A stretch of 64,000 nt of DNA from Beroe forskalii (Eukaryota > Ctenophora > Nuda > Beroida > Beroidae), in the NCBI GenBank assembly GCA_011033025.1, contig WFMF01000440.1:87504-151503 (forward strand). Direction: 5' to 3'. The position numbers were made by a program, and so were the translations under genes. Below the pieces are notes generated by a model. It saw nothing but the letters and a program-made list of their open reading frames with translations. It searched no databases and had not been told where the DNA came from. Positions 13,285-24,500 of the stretch are shown here, one piece after another (within the stretch, counting starts at the first letter, position 1; each line of letters opens with the position of its first letter).

Positions 13285-16200
13285 ATGCTTTTCCAGTCAG
13301 GTAATTCCCACTTCAGTGTTTTGCAGGATATCTACGTTAGTGGCGGGGGTTCACCCCAGGATTATTGGAAATCACGATTTTGGGATATGAGTTGGTCGGG
13401 ATGACCAGTACCAATAATGTATGAGTGGTTTTGGATCCTAGTCCTCAATAACCCTTGTGAGGCTTCAGAGCAATATTGCGATTTGTGAAAATTGACTTCA
13501 CATCTTGCAGAGCAACCATTTTTCTATATCTTTTTGCAATTTTGCAAGAAAATTCAGAATCGTTAGATAAGTGAATTTTGCAGCTATTGTATCGAATAAT
13601 TTTCGATTGAGGCCTCCAAAAAGTGATATCAAAGTATCATAACAGAATCGACATTGATTGTGCGATGACTTCACTGAAAATCGACTGACCCCTCTTATTT
13701 CAGTTGACCAGTATGCTCCGATAAGTTGTGGACGAGACATCCTGAACAGGACTGCGGTCCTCCTCCTTCTCCTTATCACTCTGGTTGCGTATCTCTGTCT
13801 GGGAGCTCTCTGTTTCTCTGCTTTAGAGTCTAACACCGAACTCCTTAGATGGCATGCGGGAAAACAAATTATAGGTTTTGTTTGTGTGAATTTTGAATCG
13901 TCTATGATTTTCATAAGAATGTTAGATTATGACCCGTATTTTGTAAACTAGTGATCAATCAGGCTACGCTCCCCGATGCTTCCTACTCCCTATTCCCTAA
14001 CTCTGCTCAATTCCCTCAGATAGAAGATCAGGTGCGGGCGATGCTCCCTAATGCAAGTGCCGAAGAACTGCAGAATAGCACGCTTTCCCTCACGAAGGTC
14101 ATTAGGAAGCTTGCTGACGATGGTAAGTTTCTTAGATTGCTTGCGCAGTAATCGAGCATCAAATTATCTGTGATTATCATTGATTCACCTGCACTACCGT
14201 TCAGCCTGTCTATTTTACATATTTTGTTGCTTTGATAATGTTGGCCCAATGGCCCTAACCAATTTTCTCCGGTATGGAATTTCTCGTATTTCAGCAAATC
14301 CTTACATTTATGAAGGGCGGAAGGAAGCATGGAGTTTTACGGGGGGATTATTCTGTTCTGTCAGCATCTGCACCACTATCGGTTAGTCTATCTACATTCT
14401 TACATTCATTTTTCTTGCCCAAGCCAGTAGCCAGACTTTTTACTACCCCTCGACTCCCCTCTCACTCCCCTCCCCACCAACCCCCTTCCCACTCTCGGCT
14501 CCCCCATTTACTTCTCCGCCCCACTCACTCCCCTACTCCACCTCCCCAATCAATACCCGACCCACTAACTCCCCAACCCACTCACTCCCACCCGACATAC
14601 TCCACACCACACTCACTCCCCCCCTTTCTTCCCACTCGCTCCCCCACTCACTCTCATCTAACTCACTCCCCCCACTCAGCCTTCCCTCCCCTCACTCCCC
14701 CCAGTCACTCAATCCCTTCCCTACTCACTCCCCCCCCCCCAGGTTACGGCAACATATTCCCTGTCACTGTGGGAGGTCAAGTGTTCCTCGTGTTCTACGC
14801 CCTCGTGGGTATTCCTATCTGCTTTGTCTTCATTGCCTTCCTCGGTGCTCTCCTAGCTCAAAGTGTCGAGTACGCTACTGGATACCCGCTCCATGATAGG
14901 TAGGCTGAGTGTAGAGGGGGATTGTTTCCAATTTCAACTAGTCAAAAATTCATTTTTCTCAACCTTGTAGAAGTTTAGAAGCCATTAGCAGTACCCTCAG
15001 GGTTTCAATCAATCATGAAAATTTAGAAATTTCTAATTATCAAGTGATTCAAAGTTGAGAAAATACTGTTCATAAACTTTTGCTTAAAATGTCTGCATTG
15101 GAGCATTGGGATAACCCGCGTTCTTTCAATATCTTTCACTGTTCGCAACACAGTGATTTCCTTCAGGAGCAGACGGAAGATCATGCTCTCAATCCTCGGT
15201 CTTGCGGCACTCCTTGTTGTTCTCGAACTCGTTGCTTTCAGCTTCTGGGTCAACTACGGACTCGACAGGTTTTCATCCTTTTCATTGATTCTCCTCTTTT
15301 GTGCTTTGATCTGGTTATCTCAGAAAGTAGCCCTGTCTCAACTATGTGCCCAAGTTTGACACTTTGACAGAGCTTATTGATAACTTTGTGCTCCCAATTT
15401 ATAATGTTCTAACATTGACATAATATTTCAATCCCCCAGGGACATGACGTATTGGGACGCTTTCTACTTCTCCTTCATCAGTTTCACTACCATCGGATTT
15501 GGTAATCACGGATTCTACAACGGGGACAACGCAAACATTGCCAAGGTTATTATTAGATCTCAGTTGGGGTGATTGCTCAACAGGAGTCCCGGCAGACGGT
15601 TGTGGGTTCAAGCCTCTCTGCCATTTCGCCCCCTAAATTTCGGTTTATCATCCGTGTTTATGTGTTACTACTGGTGGGTTGAAGCTGAAAATGATTAAAT
15701 CTGAACCCAATATTTCCTGGTCGAACTATTCATTTCAATTAAATTTATAACTTCTGGTAGGGGATGTCTACTAAAACTAAAAGCCTGCGCGGGTGTTTCT
15801 ATTTCCGACAGCATACTGTTTTCATCCCCTGACACAAGTCTACAGGCATTAACAGCCCCTCCCTCTAGATTAAGTACCCTTTATTAAGTACCTTCTATTA
15901 GCTACCCCTCGCTCAAGCACCCCACCCTCCCAACTTCTATTTCCACGTTATTGATTGTCATCCTGACAGGGACCGTCTTGAAATATATTGGCCAATCAGC
16001 GCACCAGTTGACTGCCAACCCACGCGCTGATTGGCCCATGTCTAAGGTGGGGGTGGTGACTGCCGCTAATAGATGACTATACCGTATACGCCGCGCGCGA
16101 AAAATAGGCGGCTATTTTCAACAATATTTGGCAACGCGCGCAGTGTGAATGACGTCATTTCAACCGCCTATTTATATTCTGAGCGTATATTTCTACTCCA

Positions 16201-17914
16201 GGTAGTGTTCACCCTGCTTATTGTCATCCTGTGTCTGGCTCCCCTGGCGCTCTACATCAACATCGTAGTGAGAGACGTGATGACCGCAGCTTCACCCATA
16301 CTCGAGAAGATAGGAGTCACTGATCGTAAGTAGTGATTATTTGTTTTTTATAGTCGCAAAAAGTATGTAAATTACCTCTGGTGAAACCCTATCTCATAGA
16401 CATAGAATTAAGATGACGAAAAGTTTTCAGTCCTGAGTTGTTAGATTGATGGTTGTTTTTGAATCAAAACAGGATTATTTTAAAACATATTTATATTTTT
16501 TGAGCGAGATGGATCATGGAATATCCATTTGTTAAGTTATTCAGATAATTATCTAAACTATAAATTTTAGCTGTGACCTCTACTCCTGTGACAGGTTATG
16601 AACGGAAGGCATACTGTAGTCCCCCGCCCCCAAGTAAATAGCGCGCAGCAGCGGTTCGTGACGAATAATTGCACCGTGTCACCAATATCTTACTCTTTCT
16701 CCTTTAACTCATGTCTCAAAAGTGGGGAGAATATTAGCACCATATCACGAATCTTCCTCTTTCTCCCTGCTTAACTCCTATCCCAAAAGTTGAGGATCCT
16801 TCACATATTCACATATCCCCTCATCACTTTTTTGGACATTTTAAGCCCCTTTCCTCCTTCGGCTGATGACATGATAATATGTGACGGCTGATGACATCAT
16901 ATGCGACGGCTGATGACATAATATGTTTGAATTTGAGTATTAAAATCATATGAAAAATATTAAAAATCATCTAACTATCTATGCAGGATCGATGCAGGAT
17001 TAATAGTTACTTTCTTTCCTCTTTCCAGATTTCCTTTTCTTCTACAGCTCCAATTGTCGGATGAGCATATTTTCATTACTTTTACATTATTATGGGAGTT
17101 GCGAGCAAAATTATAGCCGTTCACCATTCATCATTTCTTTCAAATCTCCTTCGCAGCCCTGAAAATGCATAAATCATAAATTTCATATTTTGAGTGAGCA
17201 CATGGCAATTCTCGAAATAATGTTCTCACCAGCATTTCCAGCTGGGATTTTCTTGCTTCTGAAAATTATGTGATCAAGCCGATTTTTCAATTTATATCCC
17301 GTTAATAAGTTTTATGCATTTAGAGCAAGAACAGACGGTTACTAGCCATACGATTGTTCTACTTCCATACCAATCATTGTAAATTAGTGTCTGTATGACC
17401 AGTTCACTAGGTACTGGTAATATAGAACTCAGTACTTTAACACGTAGACTCATTGGTATATGACTATCTGGTTATTAACTCTCGCAAGTACCATTATAAT
17501 ATGGTTCTTATGTTCCTAATTAGTAACGTTTTACTTCATAGAACGTTCCGTGTTTGCCGTAAATGCGACAATTTATTCAGTTCGCTGTGAATTACAATCC
17601 CAGACACTGCATTATTTCAATATCCGATAGAAATGTATAACTAGAAGTACATTTCCTAACAGGTATTGAAATAACGCATTGAACATTGAACAAACATGTG
17701 ACGATAATCACATATTTTTGAAAGCTCCTTTCATTTAACATTTGATATTTAAATTTCTCCTCATCTCTTATCATTCATCTAAACTTCGGTATACTAATCT
17801 TTTACGTTATATTTTCATTTTTCAGCTGCCAAGGACCCAGAGCAAGAGATGTTCGCTAAGACGAAGGAGTTCCAGGGAGAGCAGTACGGGGCTGCCGAGG
17901 AGCATTCTAGCTAG
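13285..17914 (+). CDS. Two-pore-domain potassium (K2P) channel, nine exons, complete
   Basis: This is a K+ leak channel of the plasma membrane; two subunits would form one pore. Exons: 13285-13300 (ATG, MLFQS), 13704-~13879, ~14020-14122, 14295-14381, 14743-14899, 15167-15268, 15440-15545, 16202-16325 and 17826-17914 (TAG). All are in phase and give about 319 residues. TM1 is about residues 23-45. The first pore loop ends TTIGYGN (exons 4/5, ~125-131), then TM2 with FYALVGIP, TM3 ~188-207, the second pore loop TTIGFGN (~230-236), TM4 ~250-272 and a charged tail. The family's four-TM, two-filter order is intact. The exon 2/3 boundaries are uncertain: donors at 13880 or 13886 and acceptors before 13963 or 14020 all keep frame. 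The start is inferred from a 16-nt exon with a good donor. The subfamily (TREK, TASK and so on) is not assigned. Confidence 0.9.
14430..14742. repeat. Pyrimidine-rich CACTCCCC tract in K2P intron 4
   Basis: An almost pure C/T/A run dominated by CACTCCCC and CCCAC motifs ends in a polyC directly before the acceptor of exon 5. It extends an open frame into the neighbouring coding exon but is intronic. Confidence 0.8.
15546..16201. other. K2P intron 7 with MITE insertion
   Basis: The intron separates the second pore loop from TM4. It holds the CRE-containing MITE at 16085-16190 directly before the acceptor. A short TTGACTGCCAACC/CGCGCTGATTGGCC palindromic patch lies near 15990-16035, where GGCCAATCAGCGCACCAG is mirrored by CGCGCTGATTGGCC. 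Confidence 0.55.
16085..16190. mobile_element. Small MITE with central CRE palindrome, copy 2
   Basis: The left arm CGCCGCGCGCGAAAAATAGG and a decayed right arm (ACCGCCTATTTATATTCTGA) flank TGACGTCA at 16150-16157. It is homologous to 8051-8147. It ends about 10 bp before the acceptor of K2P exon 8, so it contributes the branch-point/polypyrimidine region of that splice site. Confidence 0.7.
16326..17825. other. K2P intron 8 (1.5 kb)
   Basis: I see no gene inside. A GGCTGATGACAT(C/A)ATATG motif is tandemly repeated three times near 16861-16922. The rest is AT-rich and unremarkable. Confidence 0.5.
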
Positions 17915-18095
17915 AATTAGAGCAGATTCTAGCTAGAACTTGAGAATATTCTAGCTAGAACTAGAACATATTCTAGCTAGAACTTGAGAACATTCTAGCT
18001 AGGTCTAGAACGTATTCTAACTAGAATTACAACATATTCTAGCTAGAACTAGAACATATTCTAGCTAGAACTAGAATATGTTCTAGCTAGAACAT
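17900..18095. repeat. 22-bp minisatellite overlapping the K2P stop codon
   Basis: Units of about 22 bp read ATTCTAGCTAGAACTAGAAC and contain the 12-bp perfect palindrome TTCTAGCTAGAA. The first unit overlaps the last codons of the K2P gene: CATTCTAGCTAG encodes His-Ser-Ser-stop. About nine units follow, with single-base variants. Confidence 0.9.
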
Positions 18096-19190
18096 ATGTT
18101 GCGAGATATTGAGATCACGGTGTGTGTTAACCGTGGCATGAGCTGATGTCTGTATATATCGGAGAGCTATGATGTCCATTCGACATTGACCAATCAGCGT
18201 GCGAGTTGACCGTTAACTCGCGCACTGATTGGTTGATATCATCAATGTTTTTGGGAATACCACGGGTAAGCTTATTCGAGATTAAGTAGGTTATATTTGT
18301 TTAGTTTAATGAACAATTTATTCCTTATATATGTGAAAGTTTATTATGAAAAACATTTGAAATATATCGTGTACTGAGATTTGTGATTCATCATTAGCTA
18401 ATGTTCCCTTAGAGAATAGCTTTAACTTTTAACAGTGATTACACTTGCACTCTGTTTCTTTCTCATTTGTGAATAAGCTAAAATAAGATTAAATAGCGTG
18501 TACAATCACGACAAATTTTAAATACTGGATCTATTTGAATTTAGAATATTATAATCATTGGTTAGTATTTGGATGCAGTTATTGTGTTTGTTTTTTCTTT
18601 TTTTTGCACAATGCTCATTTTATTGATTTATTGGGCCTGAATCCTTTATTATTGTGATTAACGTTATGATAACGGATAACTTAACTTAGTTTTTGTTTAC
18701 TTTAAATATTCGAGTTGGTTATATTTTCATTTGACAAATTAACAAATAATTAATTTCGAAATTAATGCTAGGTTTAACTTTAAAGAACTGTAATTGTTGT
18801 TTTAGCAATATATTAAGTTAAATTTAATGTTATTTATGATGTGAAATTGAATTATACTTGTTATTACGTTATACTTATGTATTTTAGTTATAATTTTGGT
18901 TACCATTATCTCTCTATTGAGACGATGAATGATGATTTTTTGCGGGCCAATTCAAGACGATGATTGCACGAAACCGAAGTTATTTGTGTAATTGTTCAGG
19001 TATTTGAAAATTAATTATTTAACTGTCCTTCATCAAAATAACAATTGATATTTTCATTTTTATCCGATATTTCTATGTCGAATTTACCGACTACGAAGCT
19101 GTACGCTTCAGTAAAGCAGCGTACTTCGGTAAATCAACATGCTTTTGTGAACCAACATCTTGCTTAAAGCATTTTGCTTAAATGAAGCAG
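18096..19190. other. AT-rich intergenic / K2P 3' region
   Basis: The sequence is strongly AT-rich with no coding potential. Near 18190-18240 an inverted pair (GACCAATCAGCGTGCGAGTT / AACTCGCGCACTGATTGGTT) forms a roughly 20-bp stem, similar in sequence to the patch near 15990-16035, so a small repeat family is likely. Confidence 0.5.
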
Positions 19191-20010
19191 CATCGAAATG
19201 CTTCAATGAGGCAATTTGCTTCAGTAAAGCAGCATGCTTCAGTGAAGGAGCGTGCTTCAGAGAAGCAACGTGCTTAGTGAAGCAGCGTGCTTAGTGAAGC
19301 AGCGTGCTTTAGTGAAGCGGCGTGATTCAGTGAATCAGCGTGATTCAGTGAATCAGCACGCGCTTCAGTAAATCAGCACGCGCTTCAGTGAATCAGCACG
19401 CGCTTCAGTGAAGCAGCGTGCTTCAGTGAAGCAGCGTGCTTCAGTGAAGCAGCGTGCTTCAGTGAAGCAGCGTGCTTCAGTGAAGCAGCGTGCTTCAGTG
19501 AAGCAGCGTGCTTCAGTGAAGCAGCGTGCTTCAGTGAAGCAGCGTGCTTCAGTGAAGCAGCGTGCTTCAGTGAAGCAGCGTGCTTCAGTGAAGCAGCGTG
19601 CTTCAGTGAAGCAGCGTGCTTCAGTGAAGCAGCGTGCTTCAGTGAAGCAGCGTGCTTAGTGAAGCGGCGTGAATCAGTGAATCAGCCCGCTTCAGTGAAG
19701 CAGCGTGCTTCACTGCTTCAGTGAAGCAGCGTGCTTCAGTGAAGCAGCGTGCTTCAGTGAAGCAACGTGCTTCAGTGAAGCAGCGTGCTTCAGTGAAGCA
19801 GCGTGCTTCAGTGAAGCAGCGTGCTTCAGTGAAGCAACTTGCTTCAGTGAAGCAGCGTGCTTCAGTGAAGCAGCGTGCTTCAGTGAAGCAGCGTGCTTCA
19901 GTGAAGCAGCGTGCTTCAGTGAAGCAGCGGGCTTCAGTGAAGCAGCGGGCTTCAGTGAAGCAACGTGCTTCAGTGAAGCAGCGTACTTCAGTGAAGCAGC
20001 GTGCTTCATT
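19190..20010. repeat. 18-bp minisatellite, two main blocks
   Basis: The unit GCTTCAGTGAAGCAGCGT contains the hairpin GCTTC-AGT-GAAGC. A degenerate leader (19190-19400) gives way to a homogeneous block (19400-19656). After a short interruption with GAATCAG variants a second block (19690-20010) follows. It reads open in several frames on both strands because 18 is divisible by 3. I regard none of these as genes. Confidence 0.95.
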
Positions 20011-20214
20011 GCTAAACACTTTTTTATTTACTTGCTAAACACGTATATCCCTGTTTGCGTTGCACACTTACCCAGAACAACGTCTGAGAACCCTCCGCCG
20101 GGCGCCATTTTCAGTCTTCAACACGGCCCTCCAAACACCAAATTTCTGGGTGTTGCATTGCGCGCTAGGGATGGGTGAAATTAAATCCATCTAAGCAGCG
20201 GGTTTCAGTGAAGC

Positions 20215-20710
20215 AGCTGAAGCACGCTGTTTGAAGGAAGTGCGCCGCGCTTGCCCTAACATAACCAGGGCCCTGGTTACGCGCACAGAGTGCGCGGCGC
20301 AGCAAGCGCTAAACCTTGGTTAGGGGAAGCGCCGCGCGACTCGCGACGTGAACAGGGGTACATGTACACGTGTTTAGTATAGTCGTAGGATGTTACCTTA
20401 CCCTCGCGCGCGGTGCAACGACGCAACGTTCCACGGCCACATGTGGACTTCACTTTGCGCTCTCGCCCGGCCCTGGATTAATAGCCATCTAGTCAAGAAT
20501 ATAGACGGGCAACGTCCGTCGACGTGTTTAGCAACCAATGCCCTCTTCACGCCTGCTTCTTGTTACCCTTATTGTCTGGCGTTGACAGACCCTCTCGAGA
20601 ATCAGCGCCGCGCGCGTGCGCTGATTTTCATCGCGGCTGGCGTCAGCGGGTCATACATCGTACGACAATACCCTTAATATGAGCTAGACGATTCCCCTAA
20701 CCAGGGGTGT
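20215..20710. repeat. GC-rich segment with inverted repeats, probable MITE-like insertion
   Basis: This is a GC-rich island in an AT-rich setting. It contains AACCAGGGCCCTGGTTA (a perfect palindrome core) and GCGCCGCGC motifs in both orientations (near 20243 and 20330), and ends CCCCTAACCAGGGG. There are no clear target-site duplications and no coding similarity. It could also be an unmethylated CpG-rich regulatory island of the downstream gene. Confidence 0.4.
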
Positions 20711-21532
20711 CGAATGAATAGTGGTACAAAGTGTTTGGGTTTGATTTCATATTTGAGAATTATTGTGTTTCACTGAAATAATCAATCACTTCAAACATTA
20801 TTGGCTACATAATAAGATTACAATTTGAGGTAATTATTGAAAATGATATGCATAAAAAGGATCCCTCAAAAAAATAGATAATAACCAAAAACATTAAAAT
20901 TAACCATTTTATTTGATAAAATAGATGAAATTTTAAACTTACAACCCAACACATTAAATTAACTAACTGAGGAAGGTGCTTATCACCATATGGAGTTTTC
21001 TGAAGACAAGAGATAATATAATCATTTTAAATGTTGTATTCTCGAAACTGGCAGTAAATCAGTGGTGAAAAGTAGATCTGATTTGAATCCATTATTGCAT
21101 TTTTAGTGTTTCACTATGGGGTACCCCTCAGTTAATGCTATAAGCAATCAAGTACAAGAAATTTTAAGCCATTTTCTAAAACAGTAAAACAAATGTTAAT
21201 TGTCCTGAAGACGGAGATGGACTGAAACATGTAGACAAATTGATATCATTGCTGTGTTTCTTGGATTATAAAAGAGCATCAACTGTTTTATTGATTAGTC
21301 ATTATTTTCTAAAACAAACAATCAATAATTCAACATTATAGGACCATGTTTGATGCAATTGATCATTGATGCAGTGAAACAAGCAATTTTCAATGAGAGA
21401 ATCATATAACTATGATGTTGAATTATTGATTGTTTGTTTTAGAAAATGGCTTAGGATTTCAAAGAAGTTATATCTTCTGTACTTGACTCCTCCTTTGAAA
21501 TTAACAATTGCCATATCATAGGATTAGCATCA
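20711..21532. other. 5' flank of the acyl-CoA synthetase gene
   Basis: AT-rich region with one strong feature, the 33-bp inverted repeat at 21304-21447. Promoter elements cannot be assigned with confidence. Confidence 0.45.
21304..21447. repeat. Perfect 33-bp inverted repeat 90 bp upstream of the synthetase start
   Basis: The arm at 21304-21336 is an exact reverse complement of 21415-21447, with a 78-bp spacer. A related partial arm (CCATTTTCTAAAACA) is present near 21172, so the sequence may derive from a small inverted-repeat element. If transcribed it would form a very stable stem in the 5' leader. Confidence 0.85.
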
Positions 21533-24500
21533 ATGGTAATGCTTCTAAAAAGATGCTTTTCCTCTGGAATTAAACAAGTCTCTGGGATCATCAAGGCTCC
21601 TGAGCAACTTATTTACCCTGCCACACCCATTCACCAGTCCTTAGTCGATAAGCTAGAAAAGAGACCAAATGAAGTAACTTTGGTAAGTTTTTGATGATTC
21701 ATGCTAGATTTGTTATACCATCTGAAAGTTCTTTTTAGCTTACAATTAGTAATTTATTGATTTAGCCAGTTAGGCAATACTTTTAATTGATATTCTATGA
21801 GCCTCAACTTTTTGTTCAGACCACTCAAGCTGGTCTCATCTTTCTCTGCAAGTAGAGGGTGTGTGTCACTTTTATTACATGCATATGTTTTTAAGTCATA
21901 AATTTCAAGTATAAATATATTTGTTTAGTTTATTTACTCATTTCAATCATTTAATGCATGAAGTGACACAATGAATGTATATGTTAGGAGTAATAAAGTG
22001 ATTAATTGCTATCATCTAGATATTTATAAATTTCTTTTGTGTATTCTTTGAGTGACTAAATCAACTCATTGATACACCAGATAGTTGCTTAAATGTTGTT
22101 AGGGATCATTCACAAATTATGATTCAGTAATCAATTTTTCATCACTTTTAAGCCTTCTGTGAATAATGATGATTTGAAAAACCCTCCCTCTCCCTTATGT
22201 TATAAGTGAATGATCACTTAGTTGAACATCAATGAAACTTACCAAGGATATGACAATGAAATTCAACCAATTGTACTATTTCAGATTGATGGATTCACTA
22301 AAGAAGAAGTTACTGGAACTCAGTTCATTTCACAGATTGGAAGGATGGCTAATAAGTTCAAATCTCAAGGGATTGGGGCTGGTGATCATGTAGCTATTGT
22401 TGGATTGAATCACATCAATTACACTGTAGCCAAGTTGGGTGTCATTGCCTCTGGAGCTGTACCTGTTCTTTTCAACCCTACATTCACAAGTAACCAAATT
22501 AGATCCTGCTTTATTGGCCTTCATTTAGCTGGCCTATTTCAATCCAACCTTGTTAACTGGCCCTTTAGCCAACAATCAAATGATTTTTGAATAGCATGAT
22601 TAATGAAGGCAGATTTAAAGTTGTGTTTTCTTATTTTGAGTTATAAATGGTGAGCAATAAATTTTGTCAACACTTCAGAACAAGAGATCCTAAAGCTGAT
22701 GAAATTAAGTGAGTGTAAGTATGCAATTGGACACATGTGTAGTGCTTCAACACTGGCTGACGTGCAGAAGGAACATCCTCTTACTCTTTTACCCCAACTA
22801 GAGCAATTAAATGATTGGGTGAAGTGAGTCTAATATATCAATTACTTTTCATCATTCTAAATCACTAATTTCAATTATTTTACACCTGCATAAGTACATT
22901 AGGTACTGTACATTTACAGCACCCAGCATCTATTAGAGGTGCACTACACATACATGATATGTACTGTATGTGTACCAAACTTTTTGAAAATTTGCAATTA
23001 GAGATTGTAGCATAATATTGAATGCTAACACTGGCTATTAATTCTCTGGTGTCAACAGAGACGAGTCCAGATTGATCCCAGAGTTTGATGGGAGTCTTCA
23101 TGACACTTGCATGATGCTCTTCAGCAGTGGCACCACAGGGTTGTTTCATCTAACTTCTCATCAGACTTAAATCACATCTAGGAAATCAACTGAATCTCAT
23201 GATTAGATAATTAAATTTAGAAATTGGTCTTTGATTTGAGCATTAAACTATTAAACGCCTATCCATTCTGACCACCCTGGTCATGATTTAAGTGATGAAT
23301 AAATTATCATTTTTTATTTCCTTCTAACTATCTGACTAAACTACTTACTGTTATAATAGCAAGTATTAGCGATAATTTCTATTTAATTATTTAGGGCTAA
23401 ACTGATTTTTTATGGATCATTGTCATTGATATTTTGTAATTGCAGGCTTGCCCAAAGCTGTGGAACTGACTCATGAAAACTACAATTCCATGATTTCTGG
23501 TCTATATTCTAGTGTAGATTTTGATGACCTGATAGAAAAGCACAATATCGAAGATCCATCCATGGTAGGTATTATTTAACAAGGTAATCATTTTATCATT
23601 ATTATCAAGTGTTTCAAATCTGGTCAAAGATACAATATTATGTAAACTTAACTTCAATAACCCTCATAATTTACTCCTTTGCATTAATTCATGTATTCCC
23701 CAGGTAGATTTCCTCCCAGAGTTTCATGGGTATGGAAGTCTTATAGCCCAGTTTTGTCCGTACAGTTCCTTCAAAAGGATAATCCTTCCTTTCTTCACCC
23801 CAGAGCTATTCTTGCAGTGCCTCGCAGATTACAAGGTTAGATCACTTTGACTCCGTCAAAACATTAATCACCCAATGGAACAAGTTAGAAAATACTTTCT
23901 TTATAAAGTCTAAAATAATTCAGAATTATGATTTTTATCACGGAAACATTATTTCATTGAAATTTACCATTCAATAATCATTTTGTACAATTAAGATCTA
24001 TTCACAAATCAAACATGAATCCAGTAAACATAATAACCCTATTTCATATTTCCCTAATAAAGCAATTAAAGCCTTTAACCGTTAGGAATTAAAGCCTTTA
24101 TTAACCGGCAGTGATTGATTTTTCCAAAAAGGTACAATTTTGACTTTATTGCAATAGACCTTGATATAAATTAACTAAAGTCTAATCATTGTACCAAACT
24201 AAATAATATGTATGGTTCTGAATTACAGTTTTACCTCCGATGGTATCCTAACACGTTGTGACCTGTTATTTTGAAAACTTTTTGCCTCACTCTGTTTGAG
24301 GCTGTAATCAAAGTTCTGGTTTGCTCCCGTGATCTTCTCTATGAACTTTATCCTGAGTTGCTTCATCCTTACCAAGTAAAGGATGGCATTGCACATGGCA
24401 TTCAGAGGGATACTGAGGGTAAAAACAAAGTTCGCAAAATAGCCCATTGTATCAAACGCTAGGAGCTTATCATTTAGCCCTGGTTTGTAGGCCAACAGGT

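Noticed and set aside
13658-13703. Upstream extension of K2P exon 2 to give an MCDDF-like start
   Set aside because: The triplet at 13658 is TTG directly after a TGA, not ATG. A proper acceptor (tttcag) lies at 13703, and a 16-nt ATG exon at 13285 joins in frame.
15560-15640. tRNA-like or SINE fragment with GGGTTCAAGCC
   Set aside because: A B-box-like string alone, with no matching A box at the right distance and no second copy, is insufficient.
19408-20178. Long open frames on both strands across the 18-bp repeat (repeated QRASVK, CFSEAA and CFTEAR peptides)
   Set aside because: The unit length is a multiple of three and lacks stops in several frames, so open frames are automatic. There is no start context, exon structure or composition typical of the nearby genes.
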